From UBA2357 sp002344625 (GTDB lineage: Bacteria > Pseudomonadota > Gammaproteobacteria > Burkholderiales > Rhodocyclaceae): 64,000 nt of DNA. The DNA is taken from contig CALKIH010000009.1 of the NCBI GenBank assembly GCA_937995335.1, positions 1 to 64,000 of the forward strand, written 5' to 3'. The number at the start of each line of letters is the position of its first letter. Position 1 is the first letter of the stretch. Under the pieces are notes generated by a model. It was not told the origin of the DNA. It saw nothing but the letters and a program-made list of their open reading frames with translations, and ran no database searches. The position numbers and the translations under genes are program-made. Shown here piece by piece: positions 24,325 to 33,492 of this stretch.

Positions 24325-25286
24325 TCAATGCCCGAATCGTCGCTACCGGGAGCTACCTGCCCGGGGTCCCCGTCAGCAACGACGACCTGGTTGCGCGGGG
24401 CGTGGATACCTCGGACGCCTGGATCACCGAGCGTACCGGCATTCGCTTTCGGCATCTCACGCCGGACGGCCAGTGCGCCAGCGATCTGGCGCTGCAGGCC
24501 AGTCTCGCGGCGCTCGACGCGGGCGGACTCCAACCCGCCGATATCGATCTGGTGATCGTTGCGACGTCCACCCCCGACTACATCTTTCCCAGTACTGCGG
24601 CGCTGCTCCAGTCCAAGCTCGGTATTGCCAATGGCGCGGCGGCGTTCGATGTGCAGGCCGTTTGCAGCGGCTTCATCTACGGCTTGACGATCGCCGAGAA
24701 GTTCATTCGCGGCGGTAGTCACAAACGGGCGCTGGTGGTCGGCGCCGAAGTGTTCTCGCGCATTCTCGACTGGAAAGATCGCGGGACTTGCGTGCTTTTC
24801 GGCGATGGTGCGGGTGCCGTGGTGCTCGAGGCATCGGATGCGCCCGGTATCCTGGCCAGCGCGTTGCATGCGGACGGTGCCTATCACGGCATTCTGAGCG
24901 TGGCCGGCAGTGTCGCAGCCGGCCAGGTGACCGGCGACCCGTTCCTGCGCATGGATGGGCAGGCCGTGTTCAAGTTTGCGGTCAGGGTCTTGGGCGAGGT
25001 CGCCAACGAGGTGCTCGACACCGCAGGGTTGCAGGTGGCCGACATCGACTGGTTGATTCCGCACCAGGCCAATGCGCGCATCCTCCAGGCGACAGCGAAA
25101 AGATTGGGCTTGTCATCGGACAGAGTGATCATGACGGTCGATCGCCATGGCAATACATCTGCCGCGTCGATTCCGCTGGCGCTCGACCTGGCGGTGCGCG
25201 ACGGGCGGGTGCGGCGCGGCCAGCGCGTGATTCTCGAAGGCGTCGGCGGGGGGTTCACCTGGGGCGCGGTGCTGCTCGAATTCTGA
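24321..25286 (+). CDS. fabH: Beta-ketoacyl-ACP synthase III
   Basis: A 321-residue condensing enzyme that starts fatty-acid synthesis by joining acetyl-CoA and malonyl-ACP. Catalytic triad: Cys115 (VQAVCSGF), His in IPHQANARI and Asn in RHGNTSAAS; the GGGFTWG tail is typical. SD GGAAGGAG precedes the ATG. It is second in the plsX-fabH-fabD-fabG-acpP-fabF cluster. Confidence 0.97.
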   Translation: MINARIVATGSYLPGVPVSNDDLVARGVDTSDAWITERTGIRFRHLTPDGQCASDLALQASLAALDAGGLQPADIDLVIVATSTPDYIFPSTAALLQSKLGIANGAAAFDVQAVCSGFIYGLTIAEKFIRGGSHKRALVVGAEVFSRILDWKDRGTCVLFGDGAGAVVLEASDAPGILASALHADGAYHGILSVAGSVAAGQVTGDPFLRMDGQAVFKFAVRVLGEVANEVLDTAGLQVADIDWLIPHQANARILQATAKRLGLSSDRVIMTVDRHGNTSAASIPLALDLAVRDGRVRRGQRVILEGVGGGFTWGAVLLEF

Positions 25287-25299
25287 GAGTGAGGTTGAA

Positions 25300-26229
25300 A
25301 TGACGTTCGCACTGGTTTTTCCGGGACAGGGGTCCCAGTCGGTCGGGATGATGGCGGCCTACGGCGACGATGCCGTGATTCGCGCTACCTTCGCGGAAGC
25401 CTCGGATGCCCTGGGTGAAGACTTGTGGCAAATGGTCGAGGAAGGACCGGCCGAGCGGCTGGCGTTGACGGTCAATACCCAGCCCTTGATGCTCGCCGCC
25501 GGTGTTGCGGTGTATCGGGCGTGGATCGCGCATGGCGGGCCGGTGCCGCAATTCGTCGCGGGGCACAGCCTGGGCGAATATTCCGCGCTCGTGGCCGCGG
25601 GGGTGCTGCGGTTCGCGGATGCGGTGCCGCTCGTGCGGTTTCGCGCACAGGCCATGCAGGAGGCCGTCCCGGCCGGCGAGGGGGCGATGGCGGCGCTGCT
25701 GGGTTTGGAGATCGACGCGGTGCGTGCGGCGTGTGCCGAGGCGGCCGCGGGCGAAGTGGTCGAAGCTGCGAACATCAACGCGCCGGGCCAGATCGTGATC
25801 GCCGGCGCCAAAGCCGCGGTGGAGCGCGCGATCGAGGTGGCCAAGACCAAGGGCGCCAAGCGCGCCATGCTATTGCCGGTGTCGGCGCCTTTTCACTGCG
25901 CCCTGATGAAGCCGGCGGCCGACCGTCTGCGCGAGCGGCTGGGCCGGATCGAGGTACGGGTCCCGCAGATCGCGGTGGTCAACAATGTCGACGTGGCGGT
26001 CTGCGACGGCCCGGATGCAATTCGCGATGCACTGGTGCGTCAGGCGTTTTCGCCGGTGCGCTGGATCGAAACCATCGAGGCCATTGCCGCGCGCGGTATT
26101 GCGCAGATCTACGAATGCGGACCGGGCAAAGTGCTTGCCGGCATGAATAAGCGTATCGCAAAGGATGTGGATGGCGGTTCGATCCACGACGCGGCCAGCC
26201 TGGCCGCTGCCATCAACGCGCAGGGGTGA
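25300..26229 (+). CDS. fabD: Malonyl-CoA:ACP transacylase
   Basis: A 309-residue enzyme that loads malonyl from CoA onto ACP. FPGQGSQSVGM at the N-terminus, active-site Ser90 in GHSLGEYSAL, and the His in PFHCALM are all present. Thirteen nucleotides separate it from fabH and its end abuts fabG. Confidence 0.97.
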   Translation: MTFALVFPGQGSQSVGMMAAYGDDAVIRATFAEASDALGEDLWQMVEEGPAERLALTVNTQPLMLAAGVAVYRAWIAHGGPVPQFVAGHSLGEYSALVAAGVLRFADAVPLVRFRAQAMQEAVPAGEGAMAALLGLEIDAVRAACAEAAAGEVVEAANINAPGQIVIAGAKAAVERAIEVAKTKGAKRAMLLPVSAPFHCALMKPAADRLRERLGRIEVRVPQIAVVNNVDVAVCDGPDAIRDALVRQAFSPVRWIETIEAIAARGIAQIYECGPGKVLAGMNKRIAKDVDGGSIHDAASLAAAINAQG

Positions 26230-26234
26230 GGCAG

Positions 26235-26984
26235 ATGGGATTTTCGCTTGAAGGGCAGGTTGCTCTGGTAACTGGCGCATCGCGCGGAATCGGCAGGGCG
26301 GTGGCGATTGCGCTCGGAAAGGCCGGCGCGGTCGTGGTCGGAACCGCAACCTCGGCTGCCGGCGCAGCGGATATCGAGGCCGCACTGGCGGCGGAGGCGA
26401 TCGAGGGAGCCGGGCTGGCGTTGGACGTGACCGATTCGCAGGCCTGTGAGGCGGCGATCGGGGCGCTCGAGAAGCGCTTCGGCTCGGTCGCCATTCTCGT
26501 CAATAACGCGGGTATCACCCGCGACAACCTGGCGATGCGGATGAAGGACGACGAGTGGGATGCGGTGATCGATACCAATCTCAAGGCCGTTTTTCGTATG
26601 TCGCGCCTGGTGATGCGCGGGATGATGAAGGCCCGCCATGGGCGGATCATCAACATTACTTCGGTGGTGGGCAGTTCGGGCAATCCCGGGCAGGCGAATT
26701 ACGCGGCGGCAAAGGCCGGTGTTGCCGGCATGAGCAGGGCGCTGGCGCGCGAACTCGGCAGCCGCAACATCACCGTCAATTGTGTGGCCCCGGGGTTCAT
26801 CGACACCGATATGACGCGTGCGTTGCCCGAGGCGGCCCGTGACGCCTTGGTTGGTCAGATCGCTGCCGGCCGCCTGGGGCGCCCGGAAGAAATCGCAGCT
26901 GCGGTGCTTTTCCTCGCCTCGGGCGAGGCCAGCTACGTGACCGGAACCACCATCCATGTGAATGGTGGCATGTACATGTCCTGA
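26235..26984 (+). CDS. fabG: 3-oxoacyl-ACP reductase
   Basis: A 249-residue NADPH-dependent SDR that reduces 3-oxoacyl-ACP. Motifs: TGASRGIGRA (nucleotide binding), NNAGI, catalytic Ser in TSVVGSSG, and Y-X3-K in YAAAKAG. I prefer the ATG at 26235, which leaves 5 nt after fabD, over the in-frame GTG at 26226. Confidence 0.96.
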   Translation: MGFSLEGQVALVTGASRGIGRAVAIALGKAGAVVVGTATSAAGAADIEAALAAEAIEGAGLALDVTDSQACEAAIGALEKRFGSVAILVNNAGITRDNLAMRMKDDEWDAVIDTNLKAVFRMSRLVMRGMMKARHGRIINITSVVGSSGNPGQANYAAAKAGVAGMSRALARELGSRNITVNCVAPGFIDTDMTRALPEAARDALVGQIAAGRLGRPEEIAAAVLFLASGEASYVTGTTIHVNGGMYMS

Positions 26985-27070
26985 AGTGCGGTTGGGATAG
27001 CAGTTGCCGGGGTTTTTGGTAGAATACGCCGGTTTTTATTCATCTCTATTTTCAGGGAAGGAGTTTCTCC
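26985..27070 (+). promoter_or_regulatory. Leader with possible extended -10 promoter for acpP
   Basis: An 86-nt gap holds GGTAGAAT (extended -10-like) ahead of a pyrimidine-rich leader and a strong SD GGGAAGGAG before acpP. No -35 at good spacing was found. acpP is usually expressed far above its neighbours, which makes an own promoter likely. Confidence 0.4.
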
Positions 27071-27310
27071 ATGGAGAACATCGAACAGCGCGTCAAGAAG
27101 ATTGTCGCTGAGCAACTTGGCGTGAACGAATCGGAGATCAAGAACGATTCGTCGTTCGTGGATGATCTGGGCGCGGACTCGCTGGATACGGTTGAATTGG
27201 TCATGGCGCTCGAAGAAGAGTTCGAATGCGAGATTCCGGATGAAGAGGCCGAGAAGATCACCAACGTTCAGCAGGCGATTGACTACGTCAACGCCCATCT
27301 GAAGAAGTAA
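27071..27310 (+). CDS. acpP: Acyl carrier protein
   Basis: A 79-residue acidic protein with the phosphopantetheine attachment site Ser37 in GADSLDTVEL. It carries acyl chains through fatty-acid synthesis. It begins MENIEQRVKKIVAEQLGV and matches the standard length. Confidence 0.98.
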   Translation: MENIEQRVKKIVAEQLGVNESEIKNDSSFVDDLGADSLDTVELVMALEEEFECEIPDEEAEKITNVQQAIDYVNAHLKK

Positions 27311-27343
27311 ACCGTAGTAACCGATACGAAACCGGAGCGAACA

Positions 27344-28582
27344 TTGACCCGTCGCAGAGTCGTCATTACCGGCCTTGGCATCATTTCCCCGGTCGGGAAC
27401 ACAATTCCGGAAGCTTGGGACAACATTGTCAATGGCCGTTCCGGAATCGGTCCGATCACTCGATTCGATGCGTCGGCTTTTCCCGTCCGGATTGCGGGTG
27501 AGGTCAAGGGCTTCGACATCGATGCCTATCTGTCCGCCAAGGAAGCACGCCGCATGGATGTGTTCATCCATTACGGGCTTGCCGCGGGCATCCAGGCGAT
27601 TCGTGATTCCGGAATCGAAGTCACCGATGCCAACTCGGAACGCATCGGCGTGAACATCGGCTCGGGCATCGGCGGCCTGCCGATGATCGAGACCACGCAC
27701 GACGATTTCCTCCGTGCGGGGCACCGCAAGATTTCGCCGTTCTTCATTCCGGGAACGATCATCAACATGATTGCGGGCAACCTGTCGATCATGTTCGGCT
27801 TCAAGGGGCCGTGCCTGGCGATGGTGACCGCGTGCACGACCGCAACCCACTGTATCGGTGACGCGGCGCGGCTCATCCAGTATGGCGACGTCGACGTGAT
27901 GGTTGCGGGTGGGGCGGAGTCGACCGTCACGCCGCTCGCGATTGGCGGCTTCGCATCGGCCAAGGCACTTTCGACCCGCAACGATGACCCGCTCACCGCC
28001 AGTCGTCCGTGGGACAAGGGGCGCGACGGCTTCGTGCTCGGCGAAGGCGCCGGCGTGATGGTGCTCGAGGAGTACGAGCACGCCAAGGCCCGCGGCGCGC
28101 GGATCTACGCCGAAGTTGCGGGCTATGGCATGAGTGCCGATGCCTACCACATGACCGCTCCGCTCGAAGATGGCTCTGGCGCAGCGCGCTGCATGGCCAA
28201 CGCGATGCGCGATGGCGGCCTGGCGGTTGCCGACGTCGATTACGTGAATGCCCATGGCACGTCTACGCCGCTGGGCGATCTGGCCGAGACGACGGCGGTG
28301 AAGCGCTGTTTCGGCGAGCGCGCCAAGTCGATCGCGGTGAATTCGACCAAGTCGATGACCGGCCACTTGCTGGGCGCTGCGGGAGGCATCGAGGCGGTGT
28401 TTTCGACGCTCGCCATACATCACCAGATTTCGCCGCCGACGATCAACATTTTCGATCAGGACGAAGCCTGCGATCTCGACTACGTGGCCAACCAGGCGCG
28501 GCCGATGGAGATTCGCGCAGCCTTGTCGAATTCGTTTGGTTTCGGTGGCACCAACGGTACGTTGGCTTTCCGCAGGATCTGA
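27344..28582 (+). CDS. fabF: Beta-ketoacyl-ACP synthase II
   Basis: A 412-residue elongation condensing enzyme beginning at a TTG (27344) with CCGGAGCG upstream; no ATG lies near the conserved RRVVITGLGIISPVG start. The active site Cys164 (VTACTTATHC) and both histidines (NAHGTSTPLGD and SMTGHLLGAAG) are present. It follows acpP by 33 nt and closes the fab cluster. Confidence 0.97.
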   Translation: MTRRRVVITGLGIISPVGNTIPEAWDNIVNGRSGIGPITRFDASAFPVRIAGEVKGFDIDAYLSAKEARRMDVFIHYGLAAGIQAIRDSGIEVTDANSERIGVNIGSGIGGLPMIETTHDDFLRAGHRKISPFFIPGTIINMIAGNLSIMFGFKGPCLAMVTACTTATHCIGDAARLIQYGDVDVMVAGGAESTVTPLAIGGFASAKALSTRNDDPLTASRPWDKGRDGFVLGEGAGVMVLEEYEHAKARGARIYAEVAGYGMSADAYHMTAPLEDGSGAARCMANAMRDGGLAVADVDYVNAHGTSTPLGDLAETTAVKRCFGERAKSIAVNSTKSMTGHLLGAAGGIEAVFSTLAIHHQISPPTINIFDQDEACDLDYVANQARPMEIRAALSNSFGFGGTNGTLAFRRI

Positions 28583-28619
28583 ACGGCCAGGGCGGCTGCG
28601 TCTTCGGGCGCGGCCGTTC
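28581..28619 (+). terminator. Hairpin at fabF stop
   Basis: GAACGGCC (28581-28588) and GGCCGTTC (28612-28619) pair perfectly across the end of fabF. No T-tract follows, so this is a weak or Rho-assisted terminator, or a 3'-end stabiliser, rather than a certain intrinsic terminator. Confidence 0.4.
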
Positions 28620-28631
28620 GGTACGATCTGA

Positions 28632-29090
28632 ATGCAATTCCCGTTGAGTTTGCGCCTCAGGCCATCGCCCACGCTCATGTGGGCAGGGGGGCTCGCGCAT
28701 ATCGTCGTTCTCGGCGTATGCCAGTTCGGCCTCGAATCGGCATGGCTTCGGGTGGTCTGTGGCATCCTCATTGCCGCTTCTCTGGCCAGATTCATTGCAG
28801 ACGAGCGCGGGAAGCGCGGGCGTATGCTCGTGTTGAGCGAGACCGGCGCGTTCGGGTTCGGCAGCGAATCGACTATGCCCGTGGAGGCGCGGATCAAGCG
28901 TGTGAGCGATTTTCGTTCGGCACTTTGGATCGCCTGGCAATCGCCGGACGACGAACGCCGCGTCTGGCGTACGCACAACCTGATGTTGCTACCCGATCAT
29001 CTTGGCGGCGGTGAAGAGTGGCGCGCCCTCAAGATCTGGCTGCGCCACAAGGCGCTACGCCTCAATCGCGACGAGGTCGACGCGCACTGA
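28632..29090 (+). CDS. Small membrane protein, possibly YgfX-like
   Basis: A 152-residue protein with two adjacent hydrophobic helices (about residues 15-30 and 38-52) followed by a soluble beta-rich part. Its size and layout resemble YgfX/CptA-type proteins, but I cannot confirm this. It follows fabF by 49 nt, and its 3' end overlaps the convergent nadB gene by 29 nt. Confidence 0.6.
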   Translation: MQFPLSLRLRPSPTLMWAGGLAHIVVLGVCQFGLESAWLRVVCGILIAASLARFIADERGKRGRMLVLSETGAFGFGSESTMPVEARIKRVSDFRSALWIAWQSPDDERRVWRTHNLMLLPDHLGGGEEWRALKIWLRHKALRLNRDEVDAH

Positions 29091-30678
29091 CCGGCCGAAG
29101 CACGGTGTTGCGGGCACGGTCGCGTGTTTTGGGGTAGTCGCGCGAGAAATGCAGCCCGCGGCTCTCGGTGCGCCTGAGGGCGCAACGCACGATCAGGTCG
29201 GCGGTGACCACCAGGTTGCGCAGTTCGATCAGATCGTTGCTGATCCGGAAGTTGGAATAGAACTCGTGGATTTCGCGAGACAACAGACGAATCCGGTGCT
29301 GCGCCCGTTGAAGCCGCTTGGTCGTGCGCACGATGCCGACGTAATCCCACATGCACCGGCGAAGTTCGGCCCAGTTGTGTGAAATGACGACTTCTTCGTC
29401 CGCATCGGTGACACGGCTCTCGTCCCAGTCGGGCAGGCTGGCGGGTGCGGCCGGCTGGCTGGCCAGAATGTGGCTGGCCGCGGCTTCGCCGAACACCAGG
29501 CATTCGAGCAGCGAGTTGCTGGCGAGCCGATTGGCGCCATGCAGTCCGGTGCAGGCCGATTCGCCGACGCAATACAGATTGGGTACGTCGGTGCACGCCG
29601 ACAGGTCGGTGACGATGCCACCGCAGGTGTAATGTGCGGCGGGCACGACCGGGATCGGTTCGCGGGTGATGTCGATACCGAGTTCGAGGCAGCGCGCATG
29701 GATGTTGGGAAAATGCGCTTTCAGCCATTCGGCAGGTTTGTGGCTGATGTCGAGATAGACGCAATCGAGGCCACGCTTCTTCATCTCGAAGTCGATCGCG
29801 CGCGCAACCACGTCGCGTGGAGCCAGTTCGGCTCGCGGGTCGTGATCCGGCATGAAGCGGCTGCCGTCGGGTAGAAGCAGCAGCCCGCCTTCGCCGCGCA
29901 CTGCCTCGGTGATCAGGAAGGATTTCGCCTGCGGGTGATACAGGCAGGTGGGGTGAAACTGGATGAATTCCATGTTCGCGATCCGGCAGCCCGCACGCCA
30001 TGCCATTGCAATGCCATCGCCGGTGGCGACGTCGGGGTTGGTCGTGAACAGATAGACCTTGCCGGCGCCGCCGGTCGCCAGGACCGTGTGGCGTGCCGCG
30101 ATCGTGACGACCTTGTCGCGTTCGATGTCGAGCACGTAGGCGCCTACGCATCCGGGCACGGCCTGACCGACCTTCTCGCCCAGGATGAGGTCCACCGCGA
30201 TATGGTTTTCGAGGACGTCGATGTTCGGGTGGGCGAGCACCTGCTCGCTCAGCGTGGCCTGCACCGCCGCGCCGGTCGCGTCGGCCGCATGGATGATGCG
30301 GCGATGGGAATGACCGCCTTCGCGCGTGAGGTGATAGCCCAGCACCGAGGCCTCTTCCTTGGTGAAGGGTACGCCGCGATCGATCAGCCACTCGATTGCA
30401 CGCCTGCCGTTCTCGACCACGAAGCGCGTGGCGGCGGGATCGCACAAGCCCGCGCCGGCGACGTAGGTGTCCTGAATGTGCGCTTCGATGCTGTCGGTGG
30501 TGTCGAGTACCGCCGCGATCCCTCCCTGTGCCCAGGCGCTGGCGCTGTCGGTCAGGTTGCGCTTGGTGACGAGTGCAACCCGCTTCTTGTCGGCAAGCCG
30601 CAATGCCATCGATTGACCGGCGGTACCGCTGCCGAGGATGAGAACGTCGAATTGTTTTAACAAGGTTGTGCTCGGCAT
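29062..30678 (-). CDS. nadB: L-aspartate oxidase
   Basis: A 538-residue FAD enzyme that oxidises aspartate to iminoaspartate for quinolinate and NAD synthesis. The N-terminal dinucleotide fold LILGSGTAGQSMALRLAD, the substrate region HPTCLYHP, and CGGIVTDLSACTDVPNLYCVGE are typical of this flavoprotein family. nadA and nadC are not in the window. The gene is divergent from rpoE, a conserved neighbourhood in beta- and gammaproteobacteria. Confidence 0.95.
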   Translation of the reverse strand: MPSTTLLKQFDVLILGSGTAGQSMALRLADKKRVALVTKRNLTDSASAWAQGGIAAVLDTTDSIEAHIQDTYVAGAGLCDPAATRFVVENGRRAIEWLIDRGVPFTKEEASVLGYHLTREGGHSHRRIIHAADATGAAVQATLSEQVLAHPNIDVLENHIAVDLILGEKVGQAVPGCVGAYVLDIERDKVVTIAARHTVLATGGAGKVYLFTTNPDVATGDGIAMAWRAGCRIANMEFIQFHPTCLYHPQAKSFLITEAVRGEGGLLLLPDGSRFMPDHDPRAELAPRDVVARAIDFEMKKRGLDCVYLDISHKPAEWLKAHFPNIHARCLELGIDITREPIPVVPAAHYTCGGIVTDLSACTDVPNLYCVGESACTGLHGANRLASNSLLECLVFGEAAASHILASQPAAPASLPDWDESRVTDADEEVVISHNWAELRRCMWDYVGIVRTTKRLQRAQHRIRLLSREIHEFYSNFRISNDLIELRNLVVTADLIVRCALRRTESRGLHFSRDYPKTRDRARNTVLRPVSARRPRRD

Positions 30679-30797
30679 TGAGTGAATGTGCGGCTCGACT
30701 ATAGCACGCCGGGCGGGGCCTGCCGCGTGGCCGAATCGGTTGTCATTGCTGGGTTTTGGGCCCCTGCCGGGCGCTCCGGATGACCCTTGGCGTGCCT

Positions 30798-30825
30798 GAA
30801 CTATTTGTGCAGGCCCCTGTCTTCA
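30798..30825 (+). promoter_or_regulatory. Possible sigma-E-type promoter for rpoE
   Basis: GAACTA (30798-30803) and TCTTCA (30820-30825) with 16 nt between resemble the GAACTT / TCNRA pattern read by RpoE. Autoregulation of rpoE operons through such a site is established in E. coli and Pseudomonas; here it is inferred from sequence only. Confidence 0.45.
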
Positions 30826-30840
30826 GAGAGTGCTTCGGTT

Positions 30841-30870
30841 TTGCTGTAGATAGTCGCGGTCGCTTATACT
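30841..30870 (+). promoter_or_regulatory. Sigma-70-type promoter upstream of rpoE
   Basis: TTGCTG (30841-30846) and TATACT (30865-30870) with an 18-nt spacer. Transcription would start near 30877, about 30 nt before the rpoE ATG, giving constitutive expression beside the sigma-E-type site. Confidence 0.55.
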
Positions 30871-30908
30871 GATGCGTTTCTGTTCAACATAGAGATGCAC
30901 CCCCGTAC

Positions 30909-31508
30909 ATGAGTGATCGCGAGATAGATCAACAGCTTGTTGAGCGTGTTCAGCGCGGCGACAAGCAGGCTTTCGGCTTGCTGGTATCCAAGTACCAGCG
31001 CAAGCTGCAAAGGCTGCTTTCGCGGTTGATCCGTGATCCAGCCGAGGTCGAGGATGTCGCCCAGGAAACCTTCATCAAGGCTTACCGCGCCCTGAGTTCG
31101 TTTCGTGGCGACAGCGCTTTTTATACTTGGCTCTATCGCATAGGGATCAATACGGCAAAGAACTATCTCGTGTCGCAGGGCCGGCGCGCGCCGACAACGA
31201 CCAGTCTCGATGCCGAAGAGGCCGAAACGCTCGATGACGGAGACCAGTTGCGGGACATCAACACGCCCGAGCGCTTGATGATGACGCGCCAGATCGGCGA
31301 AGCAGTCGAAGATGCAATGGCAGCACTTCCCGAGGAGTTGCGTACGGCGATCATGCTCCGGGAACTTGAAGGGCTCAGCTACGAAGAGATCGCCAACATC
31401 ATGGATTGCCCGATCGGTACGGTTCGCTCGCGAATCTTCCGTGCTCGCGAGGCGATTTCCGAAAGATTACGGCCGCTGCTCGACACGGCCCCAGACAAAC
31501 GTTGGTAG
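30909..31508 (+). CDS. rpoE: RNA polymerase sigma factor RpoE (AlgU)
   Basis: A 199-residue ECF sigma factor. Region 2 (DVAQETFIKAYRAL, and the following YTWLYRI) and region 4 (LEGLSYEEIANIMDCPIGTVRSRIFRARE) match the RpoE/AlgU type that controls envelope stress and outer-membrane protein quality. The next genes code for its anti-sigma factor and modulators and for the target protease, confirming the assignment. Confidence 0.96.
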   Translation: MSDREIDQQLVERVQRGDKQAFGLLVSKYQRKLQRLLSRLIRDPAEVEDVAQETFIKAYRALSSFRGDSAFYTWLYRIGINTAKNYLVSQGRRAPTTTSLDAEEAETLDDGDQLRDINTPERLMMTRQIGEAVEDAMAALPEELRTAIMLRELEGLSYEEIANIMDCPIGTVRSRIFRAREAISERLRPLLDTAPDKRW

Positions 31509-31517
31509 GTGTGACTC

Positions 31518-32051
31518 ATGAAGGACAAACTTTCTGCATTGCTCGATGGTGATCTGGATGAACGTGTCAGTGGCGCCGTGCTCGATTCGATGCGGCATGA
31601 GCCCGATTTGAAGGCGCGCTGGGATGACTATTGTCTGATTGGCGACGTTCTGCGTGGAGAGAGCCAGGGGTCGACAGGTTTTACCGCGCGGGTCATGGCA
31701 GGTCTCGAGCTCGAACCCACGGTGCTTGCGCCGGCGCCCAGGGTGGAGAGAAAGCGAGGCGTTCGCGCGCGTTCGCTGATGCCGATTGCCGCTTCGGTCA
31801 TGGGCGTCGTGGCGGTGGGCTGGGTGGCACACACTCTTTCGTCGCAGCCTGAGGGCAGTGTGACCCTCGCGGGGGTGGGCAATGCCGTGCGCGTGGAGAA
31901 CGTCGCGCCGGTCCAGGTGTTGGCGCAGACCATGGATCCGCGCCGCGAGTATGTCTTCATGCATCAGGCAACGACGGGCGGTGGCCCGCTCTCGGGCGCG
32001 ATGCAATACGTACGCACGGTTTCCGACACTCAGGGAGACCTGCGTAGATGA
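31518..32051 (+). CDS. rseA: Anti-sigma-E factor RseA (MucA-like)
   Basis: A 177-residue single-pass inner-membrane protein. The cytoplasmic N-terminus (KDKLSALLDGDLDE, then RWDDYCLIGDVLRG) binds RpoE; one membrane helix spans about residues 90-108 (SLMPIAASVMGVVAVGWVA); the periplasmic tail would be cut by DegS- and RseP-type proteases on stress. Overlap with rseB by 4 nt (ATGA). Confidence 0.9.
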   Translation: MKDKLSALLDGDLDERVSGAVLDSMRHEPDLKARWDDYCLIGDVLRGESQGSTGFTARVMAGLELEPTVLAPAPRVERKRGVRARSLMPIAASVMGVVAVGWVAHTLSSQPEGSVTLAGVGNAVRVENVAPVQVLAQTMDPRREYVFMHQATTGGGPLSGAMQYVRTVSDTQGDLRR

Positions 32052-33019
32052 GGAATGCCATTGCTGCGCTGGCGCTATGCGCGTGGCTGATACCGGCGGT
32101 GGCCCTTGGCGATACGAGCAGGGCGCCGCTCGAATGGCTGGGTCGCATTGCCAGCGCCGGGCAACGCCTGAACTATACCGGTACCTTCATCTATCAGTCC
32201 GGGCGCGACTTCGAAACCTCGCGCATCACCCACAAGGTCGACGCGAATGGTGAGCACGAACGGCTCGAGGTGCTCGACGGCAGTCCGCGCGAAGTGATCC
32301 GCAGCAATAACCAGGTGCAGTGCGTATTGCCCGACCAGAAGCTCGTGATCGTCGACCAGGGAAGCGCGCGCCGGGCTTTTCCGGCACGCTTGCCGGCCTC
32401 GTATGCAGGGGTCGCGGAAAACTACCGGATCACGCTCGGCGGGTCGGGGCGGGTGGCGGGGCTGGATGTTCAGCAGATCCTGCTCGAGCCGAAGGACGAG
32501 CTGCGTTTCGGTCACGTGTTGTGGGCGGACGTGGAGACCGGTTTGCTGCTGAAAGCGCGCATGGTCGATGACCAGGGCGAGGTCATCGAGCAATTCACCT
32601 TCACCGACGTCAGGATCGGTGGGGAGATCGAGATGGAGGCGCTTCGGCCGCGCTTCATCAAGAATGACCAATGGAAGGTCGTCAGTGCCCGTGGCGACGA
32701 AGTACGCCCGGAAGACAAGGGGTGGGTGCTCGAGGCGCCCGTGGTGGGCTACGAATTGAAATCAGTGGTGCGCCGACCGCTGGGGCAGGGGCGCAAGGAG
32801 GTTCTGCACATCGTCTATAGCGACGGCTTGGCAGCGATTTCGGTGTTCATCGAGCCCACGGACGCCGACAGCGGCCATCATGGAATCGGCGCGATGGCAA
32901 CCGGGCCGATCAGCATGTACAAGCGGGTCGTCAGCGATCATCTGATCACTGTCCTCGGCGAAGTCCCGATGGCCGCGGTGCGGCAGATCGGCGACGGCAT
33001 GGTTCAGGTCGGACAATGA
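32048..33019 (+). CDS. rseB: Sigma-E regulator RseB (MucB)
   Basis: A 323-residue periplasmic protein with a signal peptide (first 20 residues, ending ALG). It has the two RseB domains: a lipoprotein-localisation-like N-terminal half (LNYTGTFIYQSGRDFETSRI) and a smaller C-terminal domain. RseB protects RseA from cleavage until displaced by lipopolysaccharide or lipoprotein signals. Confidence 0.92.
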   Translation: MRNAIAALALCAWLIPAVALGDTSRAPLEWLGRIASAGQRLNYTGTFIYQSGRDFETSRITHKVDANGEHERLEVLDGSPREVIRSNNQVQCVLPDQKLVIVDQGSARRAFPARLPASYAGVAENYRITLGGSGRVAGLDVQQILLEPKDELRFGHVLWADVETGLLLKARMVDDQGEVIEQFTFTDVRIGGEIEMEALRPRFIKNDQWKVVSARGDEVRPEDKGWVLEAPVVGYELKSVVRRPLGQGRKEVLHIVYSDGLAAISVFIEPTDADSGHHGIGAMATGPISMYKRVVSDHLITVLGEVPMAAVRQIGDGMVQVGQ

Positions 33020-33492
33020 TCGAAGCATCGGCGGTGGTGGTGTCGCTGGAGGGTGAGCGGGTGCGGGTCAAACTCGGCGACCGCCCGGGGGGATGCGGTC
33101 GTTGCGACGAGCCGGGCGGTTGCAGGTCGGCACGGCTCGCGTATGCGTTCGGTACGCCGAAAGAGGAGTTCGTCCTGCCCAATCCGGTCGGCGCCCGGGT
33201 CGGTGACCGGGTCGTGATCCAGTTGCGGGAGGGGTCGGCCTTGCGCGGTGCGTTGCTCAGTTATGGTCTGGGGGCATCTCTGCTGCTGGCGGGCGCGGCG
33301 GCGGGCCATGCGTTGGCGGCAGCAGGACGTGAGGATGGTATGGCGCTGATCGGCGCTGTGCTCGGACTCGCCACGACACTCGTCATCAATCGATTGCTTC
33401 ATCGCAGCCGTAACTGGCGCGCGTCGTTTGCGATGCAAATGCTCAGACTCGACACGGTTTGCTCTGCGGGCCCGTCAGGCGGTGCGTCATGA
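33016..33492 (+). CDS. rseC: RseC/MucC-family membrane protein
   Basis: A 158-residue protein with a cysteine cluster near the N-terminus (GGCGRCDEPGGCRS) and two membrane helices (about residues 75-95 and 105-125). RseC positively modulates sigma-E and influences redox reactions in some bacteria. ATG starts 4 nt inside rseB. Confidence 0.88.
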   Translation: MIEASAVVVSLEGERVRVKLGDRPGGCGRCDEPGGCRSARLAYAFGTPKEEFVLPNPVGARVGDRVVIQLREGSALRGALLSYGLGASLLLAGAAAGHALAAAGREDGMALIGAVLGLATTLVINRLLHRSRNWRASFAMQMLRLDTVCSAGPSGGAS

